A stretch of DNA of 64,000 nt, taken from positions 217,152 to 281,151 of the forward strand of contig NZ_KB902240.1 of NCBI RefSeq assembly GCF_000379445.1, read 5' to 3'. Under the pieces are notes generated by a model that saw only the letters and a program-made list of their open reading frames with translations, made no database searches and was not told the DNA's origin. Source of the DNA: Fangia hongkongensis FSC776 = DSM 21703. Lineage in GTDB: Bacteria; Pseudomonadota; Gammaproteobacteria; Francisellales; Francisellaceae. Positions 37,367 through 44,896 of the stretch are shown here, one piece after another. The position numbers were made by a program, and so were the translations under genes. Position 1 is the first letter of the stretch, and the number at the start of each line of letters is the position of its first letter.

Positions 37367-37394
37367 ATTCTAACGAAATCTCTTTACATGTCAA
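37367..37394 (-). promoter_or_regulatory. Promoter of tRNA-Leu
   Basis: A perfect TTGACA (37394-37389) is separated by 16 bp from TAGAAT (37372-37367) on the minus strand. The start of transcription would be about ten bases before the mature tRNA 5' end. Confidence 0.75.
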
Positions 37395-37536
37395 ACACTA
37401 TTTCCACTTTCAAATAAATATCTATCAGCCCTTAGAATCTCTGTATAAATCGCATACTACCCAGTTTATATTTTTAGCAAATATTAAAAGCATATTGACC
37501 ATGAAACCGCTTGCAATAATGATCTAATCCCTACGC

Positions 37537-38370
37537 TTATAGAATTTGTAAATCACATCGATAACCTGCAAATTTGCGAAGGTTAATCACCCCATTATCT
37601 AAAATTAAATATTGGCCTTTAATTCCCAAAAGCTGCCCTTCCACGAGTGGGTCTTTATCCAAATTAAATGATTTAACCTTCTGTGGATAACTTAACACTG
37701 GATAGCGAATACGAACTGGTTTTTTATCAACAAATGAAACTGCGTTTTGACCATAATCAGATGTGATATCATCTAGTATTTCAGCAACTTCATTTAAAAA
37801 CATCTCTTTATAAGATAATAAATCCACTTCTTCAGGCGCGCCTTTAAGCATCTTTTGCCAGCTTGTTTTATCAGCCACATGCTTTTTAAGTGCAACCTCT
37901 ATAACACCTGACAAAAGGCGCTGGTTTACTTCAAGAATAGGAAGCGCCTCTACCGCACCTTGATCAATCCAACGCATGGGGACATTTTTCTCGCGCGTAA
38001 TCCCTACTTTCAAACCTGATGTATTTGCCAAATAAATATAATGAGGCTTTAGACAGTGAGCCTCCCCCCAAGTGGGCTCTCGACACGTTCCCTCATCATA
38101 ATGACAAAGCTCCGGCTTAATAATACAACTATCACAAGCCGCTTTAGAACGAAGACAAACAAAACAATAGCCTTGATTAAAGCTTTTCTTTGTTTTCCTA
38201 CCACAACCAATACAGTTTATCTCAGAGAGAAATTGAATCTTTATTTGTTTAGAAAGATAGTCATTTACTACAATTTCTTCGTTGTTACTTCTCAGTGCAT
38301 ATTGAGCCATATTCTCAGCATCTAAAGCACTATCCATTTTATGTAAATGTAGTGTCGTATTAATTAACAT
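37537..38370 (-). CDS. DUF2797 zinc-ribbon protein
   Basis: This 277-residue protein has many cysteines in the first half: CIGCGRKTKKSF, YCFVCLRSKAACDSCIIKPELC and EGTCREPTWGEAHC. These form treble-clef or zinc-ribbon sites. KPHYIYLANTSGLKVGIT and PMRWIDQGA follow, resembling the GIY-YIG-like core seen in DUF2797. The function is unknown. Its start overlaps the stop of the QueC-like gene by seven bases on the same strand, so the two are translationally coupled and may act together. Confidence 0.85.
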   Translation of the reverse strand: MLINTTLHLHKMDSALDAENMAQYALRSNNEEIVVNDYLSKQIKIQFLSEINCIGCGRKTKKSFNQGYCFVCLRSKAACDSCIIKPELCHYDEGTCREPTWGEAHCLKPHYIYLANTSGLKVGITREKNVPMRWIDQGAVEALPILEVNQRLLSGVIEVALKKHVADKTSWQKMLKGAPEEVDLLSYKEMFLNEVAEILDDITSDYGQNAVSFVDKKPVRIRYPVLSYPQKVKSFNLDKDPLVEGQLLGIKGQYLILDNGVINLRKFAGYRCDLQIL

Positions 38371-39188
38371 GCACTACTTTTCCTTTTAAACTCATCAATC
38401 ACCACTGAGGCATGTTCACAAACTCTCTGCCAATCAACAGGACCATTTTCATCGGCATAGTTAATAGGATCTTCAATATCTTGCAGCATAAAAGCCTCTA
38501 TTCGCTCAATAGACGAGCTGGATTTATAATCACTATAGATCTCTCCGGCATGCATAATTGGTTTATATGAGGTGAAGGTATTTCGATATATCACTTTATA
38601 ATCTAGATCCAGACTCTGGCAGGCCAAAAGCCCATCTTCTAGCACCTGTGATTTATCAACATTAATATAAGGCAAATAGTAACTAACCTTCTCACTGTCC
38701 CAGTTTCCCTCTAAAAAAGCTGCATAATCTTTATCTCTAAAGCTTTCTGTGCAATCTGGATATACTTGATGATCTCCCGCATGCACTCCCATAGCAATCT
38801 CAACCTGAGTGTCTTTTGCTACTGCCAGTGAAAGTGCTACCGATTGAATAATTGAGCTAAAAATCTTATTTCTATTTGGCACAACTGTTTGGCGCATTGT
38901 CTCTTCTTGATAATGCCCTTCTGGCACCTCAGCATTATTTTCAATTAGGGTTGAACTTAAAAGCGAAGAAAGTCCCTCTAATGTAATCACTTTATAGTGA
39001 ATATCAAAGCCTTTATCTTGAAGCAACTTCACTTGCTTTTGCGCGCACATAAGCTCAGTCTTATGTTTCTGACCATAATCAAAAGACAAGGCAAAGACAC
39101 TATAGTTATGGGCAAGGAGATGTAGTAATAAAGAGCTTGAGTCCATGCCACCTGATAGTGACAGCACTGCATATTTTTTTGTAGTCAT
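38364..39188 (-). CDS. QueC-like PP-loop enzyme lacking the zinc-binding cysteines
   Basis: This 274-residue protein has the PP-loop ATP-pyrophosphatase motif LSLSGGMDSSSLLLHL and other QueC hallmarks (SFDYGQKHKTEL, VVPNRNKIF, GVHAGDHQVYPDC). QueC makes preQ0 for queuosine. However, the C-terminal zinc motif of QueC (Cys in a TxSCY segment, then CxxCxxC) is replaced by NTFTSYKP and DYKSSSSIERIEAF, with no cysteines. It may have lost zinc yet kept activity, or perform another PP-loop reaction. I start it at ATG 39188; a TTG 12 bases upstream is possible. It is coupled to DUF2797. Confidence 0.8.
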   Translation of the reverse strand: MTTKKYAVLSLSGGMDSSSLLLHLLAHNYSVFALSFDYGQKHKTELMCAQKQVKLLQDKGFDIHYKVITLEGLSSLLSSTLIENNAEVPEGHYQEETMRQTVVPNRNKIFSSIIQSVALSLAVAKDTQVEIAMGVHAGDHQVYPDCTESFRDKDYAAFLEGNWDSEKVSYYLPYINVDKSQVLEDGLLACQSLDLDYKVIYRNTFTSYKPIMHAGEIYSDYKSSSSIERIEAFMLQDIEDPINYADENGPVDWQRVCEHASVVIDEFKRKSSAC

Positions 39189-39375
39189 ATTATTTGGCAA
39201 ATTTGGTTTTTAGCTATGCCAAAATCCTACCACGCTTTAAGTATTTTTACCATTTCTGACATAAAGAAAAGCCTTCCACCTAGGCAATATCACGCTTTTT
39301 TAACTGTCAATATCTAGCGGTAAGCTATTTAACAGTCAGTTTGCGCATAATGATAGGTTTATACGAAGGCTTTTC

Positions 39376-39609
39376 TTATGATGCCCCCACGGCATAAGGT
39401 GGATCTGAAGTCATTCTGAGGCCATTTAGATCATTCTCAGCTGTCACCGAAGCGTTAAAAAACTGCTTTTCTTCTGCTTTATTTTCACGAGAATCTGTTA
39501 GCAAAAACGAAACAATCACTCCATAAAACAAAGCGACCGTAATAACAGAGCAAGGTAGCCACACCCATATAAATAATCTGTTTTTTCTTTTTTTATCTAC
39601 CACTGGCAT
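39376..39609 (-). CDS. Small single-pass membrane protein, fourth of four in an operon
   Basis: The 77-residue product has a basic N-terminus (VDKKRKNR), one hydrophobic segment (about 14-37) and a polar C-terminal tail of 40 residues, probably periplasmic. The tail contains NDLNGLRMTSD, similar to DINNLHMNV in the preceding small protein, so the two may be paralogues. It starts eight bases after the preceding stop and lacks its own clear ribosome site, suggesting coupled translation. The family is not recognised. Confidence 0.6.
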   Translation of the reverse strand: MPVVDKKRKNRLFIWVWLPCSVITVALFYGVIVSFLLTDSRENKAEEKQFFNASVTAENDLNGLRMTSDPPYAVGAS

Positions 39610-39617
39610 ATCAATAC

Positions 39618-39851
39618 TTAATCCACATTATCAACTGACGATTTTTTTACATTCATATGTAAATTGTTTATATCTCCAGCCTCTTTCGATCCAGTATTTA
39701 ATGGCACAGGCGCCGCTGACTCATTTTTATCAGACTGCCCCGTTTTTATAACGAAAAAAAACACGGCAAAATAAAGCACAAGCATAACCACAAAAAAGCA
39801 TAATAGTTTTATGCATAGAGATAACTTTCCCTGCTTTTGAGCCCTCAGCAT
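39618..39851 (-). CDS. Small single-pass membrane protein, third of four
   Basis: The 77-residue product has a basic start (AQKQGKLSLCIK), a very hydrophobic segment (about 15-36) and an acidic-polar outer tail with DINNLHMNV near the end. It begins six bases after the stop of the 41-residue gene and has no clear ribosome site of its own. I do not recognise it. Confidence 0.6.
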   Translation of the reverse strand: MLRAQKQGKLSLCIKLLCFFVVMLVLYFAVFFFVIKTGQSDKNESAAPVPLNTGSKEAGDINNLHMNVKKSSVDNVD

Positions 39852-39857
39852 CTAATG

Positions 39858-39983
39858 TTAACCATAAAGGTATCTAAATTGCTCTGCATAAGTCAGATAC
39901 AGTAATGCACTAAAAAACCCGACAAAAATACTTGTCATAGCTACTACAATAAACTTCGTTGCTTTTTTGACTTTATTTAGCAT
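39858..39983 (-). CDS. Tiny single-pass membrane protein (41 aa), second of four
   Basis: From ATG 39983, preceded by AGAGG, it encodes MLNKVKKATKFIVV followed by a hydrophobic segment and a short tail ending YLYG. A longer open frame back to 40055 would overlap the previous gene entirely and is less likely. It starts one base after the preceding stop. The small size puts it below most gene finders' limits. Confidence 0.55.
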   Translation of the reverse strand: MLNKVKKATKFIVVAMTSIFVGFFSALLYLTYAEQFRYLYG

Positions 39984-39984
39984 A

Positions 39985-40188
39985 TTACACGCCTCTGGCA
40001 AAAATACTGCTATATTTGCCAATATCATGCCCTTGAGACAATAAGTACTGATCATCTACTTTTTGATAGTCAAATGACTCACGCTCAGCGGTAATAACAA
40101 ATAATTCAAATAGGACAAGTAATGCGAAAATTACTGTAAAAGCAAACGCACTTAGTTTAAGCTTTTGATATCTATTTCTTTTCTTCAC
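39985..40188 (-). CDS. Small single-pass membrane protein with GTG start, first of four
   Basis: The 67-residue product starts at a GTG (40188) with AGGAG seven bases upstream. It has a basic tail (KKRNRYQKLK), one membrane segment (about 12-32), and an outer tail rich in charged residues. An upstream TTG at 40230 would extend it but has no ribosome site. It leads a tightly packed run of four small membrane-protein genes. Confidence 0.6.
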   Translation of the reverse strand: MKKRNRYQKLKLSAFAFTVIFALLVLFELFVITAERESFDYQKVDDQYLLSQGHDIGKYSSIFARGV

Positions 40189-40278
40189 GGTCAAGCTCCT
40201 AGCATTCAACAACTGCAACAATGCTAACAAACTTATTCAATAAATACAGTTTCAGATATGTATCATCATGTAACATTT

Positions 40279-40309
40279 TTTATACACAAAACAAATATTA
40301 AATTGTCAA
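40279..40309 (-). promoter_or_regulatory. Candidate promoter for the small membrane-protein operon
   Basis: A perfect TTGACA (40309-40304) is followed after 19 bp by TATAAA (40284-40279) on the minus strand. The spacing is longer than ideal. The start of transcription would be about 85 bp before the first small gene. Confidence 0.45.
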
Positions 40310-40365
40310 ATTATTGTTTGAAAGCCCTTCATCTTGCTATGCTCAAAAGCTTGTAAATCTGCTGA

Positions 40366-41151
40366 TTACTTGATTAAGATAATAGATTTCACAGGAACAA
40401 GCTCACTATGAGAAAGTATCTTGTTATCTGTTTGAATACGAAAAGCCGCAGCCTTGCCACCATCAAAATTCACAGCAAGATGAATCTGAAGCTTGAGCTT
40501 ATTAGCGACGCTTGTAAGAATATTGGCACTTTCATTTAAGGTTGCGCCATCCAATAGCGCAAGATATAAACCTTGATTGGTAGTGATATAGATAACTCGC
40601 CTTGCAATTGCACTATCATCAAGCTTTTGTTGAGGGTGATTATTGTCAACCAAAATAGGTCCTGCTTGAAATGCCCAAAAAGCATCATTATAACCGCTAT
40701 CCCCTATTTTATAGAGATTAATTATCCCCTTTTGGCTAATCGTAACAACCGCAGACAGTAATGAGTTTTTAACAAGACGAGAGTATTTTTTATCATGGCT
40801 AATCAAAAGGCCATTAACCAAAAAGTTTTCACGATAAAAACCACCATTTGTGGCAATAATCGCGCCACTTTGCATGGCAATTTCCTGTAATGGTTGAATA
40901 TTTGATTTATCTTGTATAACAAGCGATGCACGCGCTTTATCTTGATTGATTTTAATCAGCGTAAGCGCAACGGGAAAGTGCTTATATTGATAGGCATTAA
41001 AGTGATACAACATCCCTATATTATTTAAAAGTCTCTCGGTGCTTTTCTCTTTTAGCTGCCATGTACTACTGTGATCATAACCAAAGGCATTGGTGAGACC
41101 AACAAGACCAACAAGAGCCACTGCAATAAGTGCTATTATAAAGCGCAACAT
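40366..41151 (-). CDS. Exported phosphodiester glycosidase (NAGPA/DUF2233) domain protein
   Basis: The 261-residue protein has an N-terminal signal or anchor segment (about 4-24). The NAGPA-domain signatures are IIATNGGFYRENFLVNGLLI in the middle and VNFDGGKAAAF near residue 235. Bacterial members are thought to act on sugar phosphodiesters in the envelope. It is nine bases downstream of purC on the same strand and so may be co-transcribed with purC and bamC. The specific substrate is unknown. Confidence 0.85.
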   Translation of the reverse strand: MLRFIIALIAVALVGLVGLTNAFGYDHSSTWQLKEKSTERLLNNIGMLYHFNAYQYKHFPVALTLIKINQDKARASLVIQDKSNIQPLQEIAMQSGAIIATNGGFYRENFLVNGLLISHDKKYSRLVKNSLLSAVVTISQKGIINLYKIGDSGYNDAFWAFQAGPILVDNNHPQQKLDDSAIARRVIYITTNQGLYLALLDGATLNESANILTSVANKLKLQIHLAVNFDGGKAAAFRIQTDNKILSHSELVPVKSIILIK

Positions 41152-41159
41152 TCAGATAA

Positions 41160-41867
41160 TTATAAGCTTAAGCCAATACGACTTGCCACTTCTTTATAAT
41201 GCCCGATAACATCACCCATATCTTGGCGAAAGCGATCCTTATCAAAGCTCTCTAACGTGTTACTATCCCATAAGCGCATACCATCTGGTGAAATCTCATC
41301 ACCTAAAAGCACCTTGCCATTAAAGCGTCCAAATTCAAGCTTATAATCAACAAGCAACAAACCTGCCTTTGCAAAAACATCTGACAATATCTGATTTACC
41401 TGTAAAGTGACTGCTTTCATCCAATCAATTTCTTTTTGACTCGCCCAATTAAAGGTTAAAATATGCGACTCATTAATCATAGGATCCCCAAGCGGATCAT
41501 CCTTAAGAAAGAACTCAAACACAGGGGTGTCAAACTTCAAGCCCTTTTCAAGTCCAAGACGTTTGCATATTCCACCCGCTGCATAGTTTCTAACAACGCA
41601 CTCAACTGGAATCATCTCAAGTTTCTTCATTAAACTTTCATGATCAGATAAGCACCTTACAAAATGTGTGCTTACATTTTCTTTTTCAAGCAGCTCCATA
41701 ATATAGGCATTAAAAAGATTATTCACACGTCCTTTATCTTGCAAAGAGGCTAACTTAACACCATTAAATGCACTGGCATCATCACGATATTCAATGACAA
41801 CTTCATGGTCATTTTCTGCTTCATATACTGACTTTGCTTTACCTTGATGCAGTAATGCTTTTTTCAT
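41160..41867 (-). CDS. purC: Phosphoribosylaminoimidazole-succinocarboxamide synthase
   Basis: PurC joins CAIR with aspartate in purine synthesis. At 235 residues it has the standard motifs: LLHQGKAKSVYEAEN at the ATP site, ECVVRNYAAG, LLVDYKLEFGRF and LGDEISPDGMRLWD. It lies 41 bp downstream of bamC on the same strand, an order also seen in E. coli (bamC-purC). Confidence 0.97.
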   Translation of the reverse strand: MKKALLHQGKAKSVYEAENDHEVVIEYRDDASAFNGVKLASLQDKGRVNNLFNAYIMELLEKENVSTHFVRCLSDHESLMKKLEMIPVECVVRNYAAGGICKRLGLEKGLKFDTPVFEFFLKDDPLGDPMINESHILTFNWASQKEIDWMKAVTLQVNQILSDVFAKAGLLLVDYKLEFGRFNGKVLLGDEISPDGMRLWDSNTLESFDKDRFRQDMGDVIGHYKEVASRIGLSL

Positions 41868-41908
41868 CTTTGTATCATCTCAATTGTGTTGTTTTTAACT
41901 TTTTAGTT

Positions 41909-43000
41909 TTAAGATTTATCTGTTGTTGATAACGCTTTTTTATTCATTGGCAGTTTTTCAGCAATCGCATCCAAAATCGGACGTGATTGATCTATTGGAA
42001 GCAGTATCTTTTTCGTATCAAACACTGAGACACGAATCTGCTGCTGCTCTTCTCTAAAGAAAGTACGCCAATTTGTCATGTCACTGAAGATAGAGCCTGT
42101 GACTGTATGATCATAAATATACAATAGATAGCTTTGATCTTTTTTATCTTTAATGAGCACTGTTTGATCATTTTTATTATACGCTACATACTTATAGCCA
42201 GCACTTTCAACTGCCTGCTTCAACGCCTTTTCAACCGCAGCTTTTTCGCCAACAAACACAAGTGAGGCCACCTTATCATCAATATAGACTTGATACTTAA
42301 ACCCTAATGTTGTGTTGATAAATCCATAGCTTGTTGATACCAACATTGATTGAGTTAATTTTTGCCCTGAAATAAGTTTTTCCAGTGATTTTATAAGCGC
42401 ATTTCCCTTGTCATTGGTAACAGGCTTTTCATCCATATCGAATAATGAAACTTCTGTTTTTCTAAACTCATTTTTAACATGTGATAGGAAAACATAGTAC
42501 GAAACTTTATCTTTATTACTTTGGATAACAAATCGACTATTGTCTTTATCTTCTTTTAAGAGCTTAACATCGAGTGATTTTTTATTAAGCGCCTCTTTTA
42601 CCAGCTCCCAGCTTAGTTTATATGGCTCATCGATAGTTAATTTTGCTTGATTATCACTATCGTAATGAACTGTCGCATTCACTACCATCATCTGTTGTTG
42701 AAGGAGATAATTGGTATCATACTCATTCTGATAGCCTGGTGGTAATAAAGAAGATTCAGCTTTATCAGGCTCACTGGTTGTGAAACTTGTTTCTTTGGCT
42801 TGTGGCAAAGTTAATACTGGGTGAATGTCTGGATTTTCAGAGACGGATTTTGGCACTTCAAGCGGCTTACTTTGTGTTACATTTTCACGCGAATAATCAA
42901 AGTCTCGATTGCGGAAAAAGTTTCCAAGGCTTGAGCATCCGGCAAGGGTAACCACAGTTGTGGCAATAAGCGCTAATGCTGTAACTCTTTTAAACTGCAT
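41909..43000 (-). CDS. bamC: Outer membrane assembly lipoprotein BamC
   Basis: This 363-residue lipoprotein has the signal MQFKRVTALALIATTVVTLAGC, with the lipobox LAGC and lipidated Cys22. An unstructured proline-containing stretch (about 25-85) follows, as in BamC, where it binds BamD. Two helix-grip repeats make up the rest (about 105-220 and 235-355). Its position before purC supports the identification. It is a nonessential accessory of the beta-barrel assembly machine. The dapA gene that usually precedes it is absent. Confidence 0.88.
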   Translation of the reverse strand: MQFKRVTALALIATTVVTLAGCSSLGNFFRNRDFDYSRENVTQSKPLEVPKSVSENPDIHPVLTLPQAKETSFTTSEPDKAESSLLPPGYQNEYDTNYLLQQQMMVVNATVHYDSDNQAKLTIDEPYKLSWELVKEALNKKSLDVKLLKEDKDNSRFVIQSNKDKVSYYVFLSHVKNEFRKTEVSLFDMDEKPVTNDKGNALIKSLEKLISGQKLTQSMLVSTSYGFINTTLGFKYQVYIDDKVASLVFVGEKAAVEKALKQAVESAGYKYVAYNKNDQTVLIKDKKDQSYLLYIYDHTVTGSIFSDMTNWRTFFREEQQQIRVSVFDTKKILLPIDQSRPILDAIAEKLPMNKKALSTTDKS

Positions 43001-43358
43001 ATCATACTATATTAAAGAAATTTAGCTCATTATACACAATCTTGAAAAAAACACTTATGGTTTGTTGGCAATTTCTCTTTCAACTTAGCAGCTTGAGTTT
43101 TATAAAGATAACCAAGCAAACGCCATAAGAGCTATTTTGTTAAGCTAAATACTTCTGACAAAAACCACACCCACAATCAATAAATACCACTTATTAAAAT
43201 TAAATATAACCATAAGTTATGAGTTGCATAAAAATTAGTGATTTCACTTTTCCACTGACAACAATTACTATAGAAACATAAGCAAAACAAATTACAAAAC
43301 GAAAAACAATTTGTTTTACATATAGAACAACCGATCAATTATTTGAAGGAGAAGTACC
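43001..43358. other. Intergenic region, 358 bp, between bamC and the small secreted peptide
   Basis: It is AT-rich with no gene. It should hold promoters for bamC (minus) and the small peptide (plus). I see no convincing consensus promoter or operator. Confidence 0.4.
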
Positions 43359-43538
43359 ATGAAAAACTTAATTAACAAACTAGTCATTATCTCATTATCT
43401 GCTTTTGCTGTTGGTGCCATGAGTCCAGCATTTGCACATGATAACGATTTTTTACCTAATACAAATCCCACATATTATCACAGCGTATCACAAGATCACG
43501 GTGGCAGCGCAAGTGTGAACGCAGAGAGAAGTATTTAA
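43359..43538 (+). CDS. Small secreted peptide (59 aa)
   Basis: A strong ribosome site (AAGGAG) lies seven bases before the ATG. The first 26 residues form a clear Sec signal peptide ending in SPAFA, so cleavage leaves a 33-residue mature peptide starting HDNDF. The mature part is polar, with His, Asp, Tyr and Gly-Ser (QDHGGSAS), and has no cysteine. It stands alone on the plus strand between bamC and fadA. The family is not recognised; it could be an exported structural or signalling peptide. Confidence 0.7.
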   Translation: MKNLINKLVIISLSAFAVGAMSPAFAHDNDFLPNTNPTYYHSVSQDHGGSASVNAERSI

Positions 43539-43587
43539 TTTAAACAAAGATAATAGGTGAAAGAAAAAGATGCGCTTGCTTTTATAT

Positions 43588-44778
43588 TTAACAAGCCTCA
43601 ATAATTCCAGCAGCGCCCATTCCTGTACCAATACACATAGTAATCATTGCATATTTTTTATTGGTCCTTTTTAATCCATGAAGCGCTTTTACGGTTAAAA
43701 TTGTCCCTGTTGCACCAAGTGGATGCCCAAGTGCAATCGCACCACCACATGGATTTACTTTAGCTTGATCCAAATTCAGCTCATTAATCACAGCCAAAGA
43801 CTGTGCAGCAAATGCCTCATTAAGCTCAATCCAATCAATATCTTTTAGCTCAAGGTTTGTTTGCTTTAATGCTTTTGGAATCGCTTTAATCGGTCCAATT
43901 CCCATAATCTTAGCAGGAACACCAGCCACTGCAAACCCTAAAAATTTACCTAATGGCTTTAGGTTATGTTTTTTTAGGTAAGCTTCACTCACAAGCACAA
44001 CAGCACCAGCACCATCAGATACTTGGGAGCTATTACCAGCTGTGACACTACCGCCTTTTGCAAATACAGGCTTCAAGCGAGAAAGCGCCTCAATGGAAGT
44101 ATCTTTTCTTGCCCCTTCATCTGTATCAATGGTCACTTCATGATCGACAATTTTATGTGCTTTCATATCGGGTTTTCGATGATGAACATGAACAGGGATA
44201 ATTTCCTCTTTAAAGTCGCCTCTTTCAATGGCGGCTAATGCTTTTTGATGACTTTTCAGTGCAAACTCATCTTGTGCTTGGCGGGAAATATCCCACTTGT
44301 TGGCAACATTTTCAGCAGTAATTCCCATTCCATAAGCAATCGCCACATTTTCATCTTTTGCAAACACATCATTACTAAATGAGATATTATGCCCGCCAAA
44401 TGGAATCATACTCATGCTTTCAACACCCCCTGCGATAGCAACATCCATATTGCCTTGTGCAATTTCATTCGCTGCAATTGCAATGGATTGAATCCCTGAG
44501 CTACAATAGCGATTAATTGTAAAAGCAGGCACACTATCTGGAAGCCCTGCAAGCAACGTTGAAATACGTGCTACATTCATGCCTTGCTCCGCCTCAGGCA
44601 TAGCACAACCAATGACAACATCACCCACATCTTCAGGGTTCACCTTGGACTCTTTTAGGGTTTCTTTTAATACATCAGCCAAAAGATCATCTGGGCGTTT
44701 TTTAGCAAAGCCGCCACGTTTACCTTTTGTTACAGCTGCACGCTTTGCGGCAACAATATATACTGTTTGTTCACTCAC
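43588..44778 (-). CDS. fadA: Acetyl-CoA acyltransferase (thiolase, FadA)
   Basis: This 396-residue degradative thiolase cleaves 3-ketoacyl-CoA to acetyl-CoA. The nucleophilic cysteine is in NRYCSSGIQSIAIA (about residue 88), the His in GGAIALGHPLGATG, and the second Cys in MCIGTGMGAAG. It is the last gene of the minus-strand beta-oxidation run and lies 118 bp downstream of the fadN-like gene. It is the natural partner of that multifunctional protein. Confidence 0.95.
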   Translation of the reverse strand: MSEQTVYIVAAKRAAVTKGKRGGFAKKRPDDLLADVLKETLKESKVNPEDVGDVVIGCAMPEAEQGMNVARISTLLAGLPDSVPAFTINRYCSSGIQSIAIAANEIAQGNMDVAIAGGVESMSMIPFGGHNISFSNDVFAKDENVAIAYGMGITAENVANKWDISRQAQDEFALKSHQKALAAIERGDFKEEIIPVHVHHRKPDMKAHKIVDHEVTIDTDEGARKDTSIEALSRLKPVFAKGGSVTAGNSSQVSDGAGAVVLVSEAYLKKHNLKPLGKFLGFAVAGVPAKIMGIGPIKAIPKALKQTNLELKDIDWIELNEAFAAQSLAVINELNLDQAKVNPCGGAIALGHPLGATGTILTVKALHGLKRTNKKYAMITMCIGTGMGAAGIIEAC

Positions 44779-44896
44779 CTTTCGGTTCTCCTTTTAAAAA
44801 TCTCAATCTCTATTGATCATATGATTTCAAATTTAAATACCAACGCTAGTTAGCCAAAAACTAGCCGTTTTATAGTTTACATTCTTAGCTCTCTTA

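Noticed and set aside
37537..39188. The QueC-DUF2797 pair as a named antiphage system
   Set aside because: No cyclic-nucleotide synthase, ATPase or Qat partner is adjacent, so a defence role is only a possibility and not called.
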